From Karstenula rhodostoma CBS 690.94 (lineage: Eukaryota > Ascomycota > Dothideomycetes > Pleosporales > Didymosphaeriaceae): a DNA stretch of 64,000 nt. Shown piece after piece: positions 55,342 through 64,000 of this stretch. The stretch is from the NCBI GenBank assembly GCA_010093485.1, contig MU001505.1, positions 957,375 to 1,021,374 of the forward strand, read 5' to 3'. The notes under the pieces are model-generated. The model was not told where the DNA came from, did not search any database, and was given only the letters and a program-made list of their open reading frames with translations. How positions within the stretch are numbered: the stretch's first letter is position 1; each line of letters begins with the position of its first letter. Made by a program: the position numbers and the translations under genes.

Positions 55342-57489
55342 GAGACATACATGGAAGCGATGGGATCTCTGTGATGAGATATGAAGCCAACAACACTTGT
55401 CCCCTTGGAACCATGGAGTTTTATTTGCTGCTGTTTTGTATGGACACGGAATCTAACAAAGATGGAAGGATCGAAAAAGCGGCGTTGGCAGTAAAGCCCG
55501 AAGCTATCGACTTGATCATGGGAAAGCGCACCTGCGGCACTGCTGCAACAGCGGAAAGTGAACTAGTGACAACAATAACAACTACATCTCGACCAGAAGA
55601 CGGTGCAAGCGTTTGCTACGCGAGAATGAAAATTTCAATTAGCTGTAAGACTGCGCAAGTGCTCGGCACCAAGACTCACACTGAAGTTAGCGTGAAATCG
55701 AGTACAAAGTCCTGGAAGGAGAAATTAATACGGACAGCCAGAACGACCCCTGTGAAGCTATGAAGGGTGCCCTCAACACCGGCATACAAAGCGAGGAGTA
55801 AGTCAACCCCTCCGAATCCCGTATCGCAAACCCTGTAGCATACAATAGTGACATAGCGGAATTAACTGGAGGTTTCCAGAGTGCACCAAAGTGAAAAAGA
55901 TGGCACTTACACTGCGCATGATCTTTGCCCTATGTTTGATAGTCTTTATCCTTCTCTATTGGCTACTCTTCTCGATTTAAAATCGCGGAGCTCACCCAAA
56001 CCTGGGAAATAGGAAAGAACGTCTGAGCGAGCATGCGTTGCGTGTTCTTCCCGTGCCACTACAATGTCTCGTGACAAGAGGTCCTCCATCGCCCTGATCA
56101 GAGGCCCGGATCACGCACGGTGCGCACGTGGATAAGGGTTTTTGGAGGGCACAATCGCGTCGACGCTAAACTCGCTATTTGACCAGAACCTTCCTTCAAC
56201 AGAAGATTGTGCAGTATTTATATCGTAATCTACCAAATGTGATACTTCGCGAGCTTGGGCAAGCCGCGGCAAAACTCGATAAAGGAACTCGGTGGGGTGC
56301 ATATCGTAATCTACATCCAGAAAGTTCCTTCAACAAAAATAACTGCGCGGTCTTGAGCTTGAGTCTGCTGCCTGAACCATACGACGTGTTCCTGGTTCGC
56401 GATAACCGTTGAATCGGTTCCATGGAACATGGAATTTGACCCACATTAGCCGTTGAACGAAATAAAGTGGTCGGACCAAACGTTCGGAACCAAACGACAT
56501 GTTCGTGGCTCGCGATAGCCGTTGAATCGGTTCTATGGAACATGAAACTCGACCCACATTTGACCGTTGAACGACACAAAACGGTTGGAATTGAAGTATT
56601 GACTACCACAACAGTACACACTCCATACGATACAGCGAAGACACGTCGATCACCGAAGTGGTAATGAAGGTAGCGGGGGAAATTTGGAGTGCGTGTACCG
56701 CGAATGTCGATCCAGAGAAACGGTAGCTCCCCCAGGGATGGTCATAGCCAGGTCCAGGGCGAGTCATCAGAAAAGCTCTTACAGGCGGTCTAGGTTCTTA
56801 TTAGGCTCGCTGTGGGTCCTGAAGTAGACAATTGAAAGGCGGAGATGCGGTAGCACGAGGGCGGTTGGACCTAAGCCCATCAAAAATCGGGTAAGGCCAG
56901 TGGACCGGTTGCGCTCCAATAGCTCAGATGGCCGTTGAGAAATCGGTTTCGTTCGTCGGTATTTCTCCTGGGTAGAATGCTTCGCTTATGGAGGTTCTTT
57001 TGAGGTTCCATCATACAGGCGAGATACATCCAGCTCTGCTTCTTATGAAGCAGTATCGTGCCCTCCTCCATCATGCTCTCGCTCTCGTAGGAAAAGGGAT
57101 CATCTTAATCAGGTTCAATTTCAGCTCCATCCACATATCTCCTGATCCGAATCTCCCCGGGACTGCTGGGTGTTCTGAACCGTTTTACGTGTAAGGGCGA
57201 GCTTTTCCTGGGTTCGGTAGTCCGATCCACTTCTGCCACCTAGAATCCACCTTCAACAGAACCTGATAATCGTGAATATGGTAGGGGATTATTGAGTGCT
57301 GGACAGTGCAACGCTCTTGTGTCTTGTTGAAGGCCCCGAACCGTCAACAGAATGATGCTGCCCTTTATAAAGCAGCGCCTCCTTCGTTCTTCTTCGTTTC
57401 CTCCACATCTTTGATTGTGTTCTCCAGAAGTTAAGCACATCTTTCTACTATCTTTATTCATCTTTCCATCTCTTAAGGTGTAAGTCAAG
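55342..57489. other. Accessory stretch without a supported gene
   Basis: Contains the 113-bp tandem repeat at 56374-56590. ATATCGTAATCTAC occurs at 56219 and 56305, and CCTTCAACA occurs at 56189, 56323 and 57248. No intact gene seen. A 141-codon frame at 55338-55763 (+) has no motif. Confidence 0.4.
56374..56590. repeat. Two diverged tandem copies of a 113-bp unit
   Basis: Copy 1 56374-56486, copy 2 56487-~56590. Both run GAACCA-ACGAC-TGTTC, CGCGATA-CCGTTGAATCGG, ATGGAACATG, GACCCACATT, CCGTTGAACGA. Each contains a short dyad around TTGAAT (AACCG/CGGTT in copy 1). The copies differ by scattered substitutions and a few indels. Confidence 0.75.
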
Positions 57490-58368
57490 ATGCCGGGCAA
57501 CGCTTTCACCTGGCTCAAGACCGAGACTCCTTCCGGTCCTTCTCCTTCTTGGAGGCGGAAGGAGGAGCCGACAACTTCCACTTCTTCTCCTTCCGGTACT
57601 TCCCTTTCTTGGAGGCGGAAGCCGGAGTCGCCAACTTCTACTTTCCCTCCTTCCGGTCCTTCCCCTTCGTCGCGGTCAAGCTGGCGAAAGGGGTCAGCTT
57701 CCAGCGGGTCGAGCTCCTTCTCTTCGGCAGGCTCTTCCTCCCCGAACTCTTGCAGCCCTTCCCCGCCAAGCCCTTGCAGCTCCTCTCCCCCCGGTAGGGC
57801 GTGGAGGGACACCAACTGGAGGACACCACAGGCCCCCCGAACTCCTTCACCTGCCCACAACGCCAAGCCGGCATTTGAAGACCTCCGCCTAGGCCAAGTC
57901 ATGTACCTGCCTCACCAAGAGGAAGTGCCGAACTCCTCAGTCTTCCACAAGAGGATGGCTTTACGGGACGACAGTCCGTGGGGTCACCCAGTAGTGATCC
58001 TCAAGAAGAAGACAGAATCCACAGAGGAGATGGTGGAATTTCGCCTGGTGACTTCGTTCCGGGATGGTGAGACATTCGCGAGAAAGTCGGAAGAGTCGAA
58101 AGAGAGCATCGCACTCTGCCAGAACACCGACAACGTCGAGGCACATCGAGGCCTCAACGGTGTTTACACCCGCCTCTTGACCCTCGAGCCTGGCTCGGAC
58201 CAGTTCAACAAGCCGAGCTACGTCAGCTTTTTTGACAAATACAACGACGACCCATTCTGTATTGAATATTGTCACATCCAGCCATGGATTATCGGTACAG
58301 GTCGAGCGAAAAACATCGTTTTCGATCAAGAGTCCCTTGCGCGGATCAAGAACAAGCAAGTGCGCTGA
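57490..58368 (+). CDS. Unknown fungal protein with N-terminal repeats and a domain shared with 60373-62442
   Basis: A single exon of 292 aa. Residues 14-73 are two full and one partial 20-residue repeat: PSGPSPSWRRKEEPTTSTSS, PSGTSLSWRRKPESPTSTFP, PSGPSPSSRSSWRKG. A Ser/Pro-rich stretch reaches about residue 130. The C-terminal half is ordered: LRLGQVMYLPHQEEVPNS, WGHPVVILKKKT, EEMVEFRLVTSF, then KPSYVSFFDKYNDDPFCIEY and HIQPWIIGTG. The order G-x-V-x-x-(L/I)-P, HP-x-V, F-x-x-x-(T/S)S, (K/R)-x-SY-x-x-x-D-x-(K/R) recurs in the gene at 60373. I do not know this domain's function. An array of small repeats follows directly in the 3' flank. Confidence 0.65.
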   Translation: MPGNAFTWLKTETPSGPSPSWRRKEEPTTSTSSPSGTSLSWRRKPESPTSTFPPSGPSPSSRSSWRKGSASSGSSSFSSAGSSSPNSCSPSPPSPCSSSPPGRAWRDTNWRTPQAPRTPSPAHNAKPAFEDLRLGQVMYLPHQEEVPNSSVFHKRMALRDDSPWGHPVVILKKKTESTEEMVEFRLVTSFRDGETFARKSEESKESIALCQNTDNVEAHRGLNGVYTRLLTLEPGSDQFNKPSYVSFFDKYNDDPFCIEYCHIQPWIIGTGRAKNIVFDQESLARIKNKQVR

Positions 58369-58394
58369 GCAGCCCCAGCCACCGAAAAAAACCA

Positions 58395-58830
58395 GGCACC
58401 GTTGGCTTTCGAGCCTGAAGCACCCTGGCCATCATCTCTCCACCAACATCTTCATCAAGCGCCGAAGCGATAGACTCTCTTCTTCACTCGCCATAACCTT
58501 TTCTTATATCGACTCTTCTACCGAAGCCAAACGGCACACCCTGTCAGATTACAATATTTCTCGGCGTTCTCGACAAGTTATGGCACCGCTGGCCTTCGAT
58601 CGAGCCTGAAGCACCCATATCAGAATCAACGAAGACGGCACAAGCTTTTCACAGCGGCCTCTATCACCATCTCTTTCGACAATATCTGGCACCGTTGGCT
58701 CTCGAAGCCTGAAGCACCCAGATCGACACCAAGCAACATGGCACGCGTCTTTCACAGCGGCCTCTCTTACAATCTCTTACGACAATGTCTGGCACCGTTG
58801 GCTCTAAAAGCCTGAAGCACCCAGACCAGC
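58395..58830 (+). repeat. Four-copy tandem array with a conserved hairpin core
   Basis: Cores begin at 58395, 58582, 58688 and 58791 (spacings 187, 106 and 103). Each reads GGCACCG-TGGC, a short hairpin, then CCTGAAGCACCC. In copies 1, 3 and 4 the hairpin is GGCT-TTCG-AGCC, GGCT-CTCGA-AGCC and GGCT-CTAAA-AGCC; copy 2 is GGC with a longer TTCGATCGA-type loop and GCC. Between cores a second block CACAGCGGCCTCT...ATCTCTT-CGACAAT is also repeated. The array starts 27 bp after the stop of the gene at 57490. Confidence 0.75.
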
Positions 58831-60372
58831 ATCAGAGAAGGCACGCACACTCACGGCGGCCTCACGAACCATCTCTTCCAACATCATAGCGCCCTCTCGC
58901 GAGGAGCAGCTAGACCCTAGGGTTCGAGACATACACCGTACTGACATCGACCGAAACGCCAATGTCTTCAAAACCAGACGTTCACTCCAAATCAGCCTTC
59001 GGTCTTCACTCAGCGGATTTCTTTTTGCTAGCTTCGACCTAGTCGCCACTCTAGCCACGTTGAGACTGTTTCTTCAAGATTTGGTTTTGGTTCTTGTCTT
59101 TGGCCATTGTTGCTTGAACATTCGGATACGGGAGCGGGAATCTTGCGTATATGGGTAGTTACTCAATCATGTTTTCTTGATGGTCTTTGAATCCTGCGCT
59201 TGTATGGTTGCTTTTAGAGTTACTCCAGGCAACGCGATCATTCAACCAACTCTTCGAGTTCCATGCTGTGATACTGTGTCCAAGGCGGCCTTGAAATTAC
59301 TGATTTTCAGAAGTGTGCCGTTCGCTCTGCATGGTCGTGGTCGCAGCGACATACGTATCGAGATTATAGCCTTGATGCTTTGCTGAGCCTCTGTCGACTA
59401 CTGTGGTTGACTGGATTCTTAGAGTTTCTCTGAGATTCTGTCGCTTTCTCTGTGTATACCGAAAGGCGTTGAAGTAAGCGATTTGACGCTGGGAAGGGAC
59501 GACGGCCCAGGAGACCGGAACATCGGACGCGCTGTTCGTACCAAAGGTCCACATGGATAGACGAGAGCTACTTTACCGTGAGCAGACGCCATCCATATAT
59601 AACTACATCTCGATTAAAAAGCATTTTGATCATATGTTTGTGGGTGGGGGGGGGGGAAAGTTGGGTCGCCAAGTCTGTAGCGCGTATCTCTACCAGACTT
59701 TGCGAATTCTATTCTAGTAGACAGGCGAGTGATTACTTGATGCATGGAACACCACCAGCAACATTCACTGTCCATGCACTAGGATTTTGTTTGTTTGTTC
59801 ATATGCAGGAATGTTCTTCTAGAGCGTGTTGGCCATGCGTTTGCCCTGTGGGGCTCCAAGGGTTGGGTTGCCATGCCACCCGTGGCCTACACCAGCCACC
59901 TGATGTGTGCAAGCACGATAAGTGCCGCAATATCTAGGAGGCAATTCTCTGGCTCAACGCATAGAGTCTGGATTAGTTGATGGTGCAAGCCACTGCGGAA
60001 CGCTATGTCTGGATGTTTAAATGTAGTAAGTCGAACATCCGAGTGTTTGCGAGATTGAGCTGAGTAAGATTTGAACTAATTTAAAACAGTACGTAAGCCT
60101 CTCCAACGCAGCTGTCCAGGTCTCACCTGATCAAAATGTCCAAAAGGAGAAAAATGTGTCACGAGAAGGTTGAAAAGAGTGAACAGCTTGAGCCAAAGGG
60201 CATGCGCCCCGCTGGACTATTAATGGAAAGTGAAACGTGCTACTGCTCTGCACATATGCCTAACATTACCGATAATTTACTTTGACACGCCCGCATTGGC
60301 TACTTGATCTTACAGTCGCTTCGTGCAGGTGGTATAGACTTGGTATTCGCTCAATATCCACCAGCCGCTTCG
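58831..60372. other. No supported gene
   Basis: Short featureless frames. A run of 11 G lies at 59646-59656. The downstream end is the promoter of the gene at 60373. Confidence 0.4.
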
Positions 60373-62442
60373 ATGTCCTCCAATTCTCTTCCGCCGCGGC
60401 CAGCAATGAAGCCGACGTTACCCGTTCAGTCGTTTTCGACTGTCCCATCATCTTTCAGGCCCTCCTTTACAGGCAGAAGAATCCGGGGACCGCCAAATAT
60501 ACTGAAGGTATACTTCATACCCACGCGCTACCAAGTTCATAACTCTTCGATCATACATTCCCAGAAGCAAGATGGTGGATTTTTTCAACACCCCGCCCTC
60601 GTCGTGGCAAGAGATAGGAAGAGACGAACTGCGGACTTCTATGCCATGACGTCGTATCCGCCCAAGACAATCCAAGACCTCAACATGTACCTGCGTCTTG
60701 GGGACACAACAGTGGACGAGGGTCCTAATACTCTAAAGCTTGCTGCAAATTCAGACAAAATGCCTCGCACTTCATACTTGAATCTTGACCAGCGCTTCAC
60801 TATTGAATGGGACTACCTTAACGAGATGCCATGGGGTGTGGATGTCAACGTCGGCCCTGAAGAGCGCAAGAAGCTGGACTTCAAGATCGGCCAGCTAGAA
60901 GCTCAGCAAAACCGATGTAAGCTACTCATCTTTGTCAATTGGAACTAACAGCCTGGCTAACGCTACGTCAAGATATCTACAAACCACTCCCAGCGAGCTT
61001 CCATGACGTGGCTGCCGGTACAGTAGTCATGCTGTAAGTAAACTCATACATAGGCCTCTGCGATTACATGGTCGAGACACTGTCCTCAAGCTATCATTTG
61101 CGCTGACGCAGTGTTCATTTAGGTCCAATCCTCCGAACTCGAATACACTTGGAGCTCCGATCATGATCTTAGTCAACAACTTCCCCTACTTCCGTTTTCT
61201 GCGTGTCAAGCTACAAGCAGATAACGCTAGCTTCTGCCTAGGCGGTGTTCCGAAATACAACATTGGTCAAGAATATTGTTTGAGGCTGAGCAGAAACGCC
61301 GAACATGACGTCCATGGCAAGCCTGTGCTTCTTTTCGAGCATGGGTCGCCAGAGCTCCGTGAAGCATCATTCGTAGAAGTTACGCAGGAGGTAAAGACTA
61401 CAACTGCGGATCGGCTGAGGACATGGTGCGTGCCACCTGTCAAGATCCACCCAGAATCCTTGATGAGGCTGTGGGACTACATGAACAGGCTACCTCGGCA
61501 TAGCGGATACATGCCAACGCGAGAGTACTTCATGCCTTCCAACTTACCTGCTGCACGCCAGAACTTTGGTGATAACTATCCTCAATACCAGCAGCATGGT
61601 CATGGTCAACGTTTTTATCATCAGCTGCAAGGTCGTGCTATGCCGTCTCAGCTTCCGTTCTACAGCACGGCTGCGCCCAATCTTAGGCCAAACTCCACAT
61701 ACGACTACCCGCAGTATCCTCGACCTAATACTTCCTGGAGAGGCCAATCAAACAGACAGGATTCACACCAAGTTCCAGTCAATGGTGTGGAGTATCATCC
61801 CCAGAGTCATGTACCTTTACAGCAGCTACCCACTCTGGGGCCGCTCACCCACCAATTAGCTCGCATGGAGCCGACGTTTGTACCAGCGTACTACATGCAT
61901 CCTTACAGTAGTGGTTACGTACCTTCTGTACAGCCCATCGCTGCCGTTCATCCCCAAGGAACTTACGGCCATGGCTACCACTGGGCTCCCATGCAGCCCC
62001 ACCATAGGTATCCCGGCGGACCCATGGTCGCGATGGATGGCACGATGCATCCTGGAGATATCCGATTCTCCCGCACCAGCGCTGCTCATACGTCTGGTTC
62101 TCATCCTTACCTCCAGGAGGCACTTCTTCCGCCAAACCCTCCCCATTTGTAATACCCACATGACCAGTCTCCGAGGGTTTCGTCGCGCCAGCGCATGGAA
62201 AGGCGTGTGGTTCTGCTGTCAGTTCCGAGTTGGCTATGAAGTTTGACGCGTACCGTTGGGCGGCAATCTCGCCACGGGTACGGATCACTTCGGAAAGTAA
62301 CGTTGCGGTCTACGATTGTTATCACTACAGGAACGACTACGTGTTCGACTACGAGGGAATTCTCCAGGATGGTCGGCCCGATTATCCAAATCCCGGTATG
62401 AGAAATGGCTGGAATCTGCATCGCCACCCAGCGTATAGATAA
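60373..62442 (+). CDS. Unknown fungal protein with a domain shared with 57490-58368 and a Tyr/Pro/His-rich tail
   Basis: Exons 60373-60916, 60973-61033 and 61123-62148, and probably 62223-62442. Introns are 56, 89 and 74 nt. The first three exons are in frame and give NRYIYKPLPASFHDV and VVMLSNPPNSNTLGAP across the joins. The last intron (GTAATA...CTGTCAG) would bypass the TAA at 62150-62152 and add 73 residues (SELAMKFDAYRWAA...NLHRHPAYR). Without it the product is 544 aa; with it, 616. The N-terminal domain has KVYFIPTRYQVHNSSI, FQHPALVVARDRK, DFYAMTSYP, and RTSYLNLDQRFTIEWDYLNE, matching the pattern of the 57490 protein. From residue ~330 the chain is Tyr/Pro/His/Gln-rich and disordered. 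Function unknown. Confidence 0.65.
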
Positions 62443-63492
62443 TGCTCTCCATACGGGTATTTCGGCGAAAATCAACGGCGCAATGTTTGCCGTGCTTTGT
62501 CCACATTCGCGCCTTTCTTGATCTGTTCTGGCAGTTCAGCACGATGCTGGGGTTGCGTTTATTTGTTTTCTTGGATTGCTTGGTAAAGAGCATGGCTCTG
62601 TCACGTATGACGGAATGTTGCATGTTGCTCCTTTCTACCGGTACTAGAAGGCTGCGAATCATTATAGTAAATTCCTCATATCCTATTTGTCCGTTCTCAT
62701 TCACTCGCCCAAATCATTGGAATACTCCCGCTTCCCCAAAGCATTGGCCGATCGTCATTTGGCCACTGCTCGGCCTATCCTCACTGCATGCAACATTTCC
62801 ACGTCATTCATGTTACTCAGACATCCTCCAGATCCCAACAGAGTATGTACTGCCGTTGTGCTGACATAAACGCCCCTTTACCAACTCCGATGTCCATTTC
62901 TCATTTCGCTTAGCATTGCCCCGTTCGCACCCATAACAACCTACTTTCGTAGCCTAGGATCAAAAGCAATCCAAGACTTCCTTATCCGAGCAAACTTCCC
63001 GAGCGAGCCACGTGGAAATACGACCGGGAGCTCGGAAGCCCTACACCGCGAATGCGGTGTCGTGCCCCTGCGTCAGTGTCGCTGCAGGATCCTGTAGGAT
63101 TCAGGGGACTGCATCGCGCACAGGCTTTGTCTTTGCGCTGGATCTGCTGCCTGAAGTTTCGGTCGGTCACTCCGTGAAAGAGGAAGCATCTTCCACGTGG
63201 GATTGTGTTAGTTTTGTGGGGGTGAGGTCAGATTGGTCGCGGTGATGGATGCATCACGTAAAGTCATTGCGTGCGCCATGAAGATCCATAACACAAGGTA
63301 AAATATCGACACCAAAGCGAAGCTAGTCGTATCATGGTATCTCGACTTCTGTAGATCGGTACGGTGCATTGCATGTATATGATGTTGATCTCGGTCCCAG
63401 TGCATGCATCTGTAACATGTTTCCAAAGGAGGCTCTGGTGGTGGGCGGGGACTGTTACTGTATACCCATGCGGGCACTTGGGATGGGAAGAA

Positions 63493-63537
<45 letters not shown>

Positions 63538-64000
63538 GTCAGTACAGCACAGCACAGCAACGCGGACTATACAGTCCCTGGATCTGCTTGGCTCGCACGT
63601 GGGAATTTACGCGGTTACGTGCGGCACAATTGTTCTTTCACCCGCGGTGTTCAGTCCGCCCAGCGCTGGCCTCACGAACTTGGTTGCGTGTGCCGAGGTA
63701 AGTTCCTGGGAGGCAGGCGTGGGGTGGGGTGAGTATGTATTGGCAGCGGTTTTAAACTTCGAGATGGACCGATTGTGCCACGGGCGTGGGTACGGCCTCG
63801 GGTGCGGCATCCAGTCGGGTCGGCGCCCGATGTGGCCGCGATTGCTTTCTCCCGAAGTTTCTGCGAGGGGAGTGGAGATGGGAGGTGGGATTGAGATGGG
63901 TGAGTACGGCGCTTCAGCAGCGTTTCAGGATTTGCGAACCTTGTGATTTCGAGCGAGACGCGCGCTCGGCGGGTATCGCGCGAAGAGTGTCCAGACGAGT
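62443..64000. other. No supported gene
   Basis: Frames here are short or are translations of the trinucleotide repeat at 63495. A gene could enter from beyond the window edge, but nothing is recognisable. Confidence 0.4.
63495..63536. repeat. GAT trinucleotide microsatellite
   Basis: About 14 uninterrupted GAT units. Depending on frame and strand it reads as poly-Asp, poly-Met or poly-His, but no gene supports translation. Confidence 0.9.

Noticed and set aside
63364..63732. Proteins with poly-Asp or poly-Met runs
   Set aside because: Translations of the GAT microsatellite in overlapping frames; no start context, introns or conserved flanks.
1..64000. CRISPR arrays, bacterial operons, insertion sequences, rRNA genes and secondary-metabolite backbone genes
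   Set aside because: None found. Gene structure is eukaryotic with spliceosomal introns, and no polyketide synthase, NRPS or terpene cyclase motif was seen.

Overview
The window is nuclear DNA of a filamentous ascomycete (Pezizomycotina). The genes carry short introns of about 44-90 nt with GTAAGT/GTATGT-type donors, TACTAAC/CTGAC-like branch points and YAG acceptors. Recognisable proteins include a Cdc10/Cdc3-class septin, a GRAB-domain golgin, a GAF hybrid histidine kinase, a GH94 phosphorylase, a zf-3CxxC protein and several F-box-like proteins. Two introns match introner-like elements, which are known from Dothideomycetes, so that class is the best guess. No bacterial operon signals, CRISPR arrays, rRNA or convincing tRNA genes were seen.

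Layout. 1.6-2.6 kb: crotonase-fold gene (-) with an introner-like intron. 3.7-7.2 kb: two convergent paralogous F-box-like genes of unknown function. 7.4-12 kb: three broken genes (zf-3CxxC, F-box, SAF-domain oxidoreductase) around one intact small gene. 12.4-16 kb: a large Ser-rich unknown protein in four exons. 16.6-26.5 kb: a dense housekeeping block with a Pro-rich GPI-type protein, cytosolic methionyl-tRNA synthetase diverging from LTO1, a septin diverging from mitochondrial ribosomal protein bL32, and the Golgi matrix protein Rud3. 27.6-31.4 kb: hybrid histidine kinase. 32-34.6 kb: a decayed gene and an FAD monooxygenase. 38-39.4 kb: mitochondrial lipoate-protein ligase. 42-46.2 kb: an unknown protein and a C2H2 zinc-finger protein. 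47.5-48.5 kb: a metallo-beta-lactamase-like gene with one in-frame stop. 50.7-54.8 kb: a GH94 cellobionic-acid-type phosphorylase facing a monocarboxylate-type MFS transporter that carries the second introner-like intron. 55-62.4 kb: a sparser accessory region with a HET-like fragment, two families of diverged tandem repeats, and two genes that share a fungal domain I cannot name.

How the genes fit together. Most neighbours are unrelated housekeeping genes. metRS/LTO1 and septin/bL32m each share a short intergenic promoter region (507 and 296 bp). GH94 and the transporter could form a uptake-plus-phosphorolysis pair, which is inference only. No secondary-metabolite cluster is visible.

The most interesting signals are: two introner-like introns with matching end blocks and foldable arms in unrelated genes; a tandem array at 58.4-58.8 kb in which a small hairpin core is kept while its loop varies; a 109-bp near-perfect inverted repeat at 48.85 kb; and a run of broken accessory genes beside intact essential genes. 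Exon coordinates come from splice motifs and reading-frame continuity and have not been checked against RNA.
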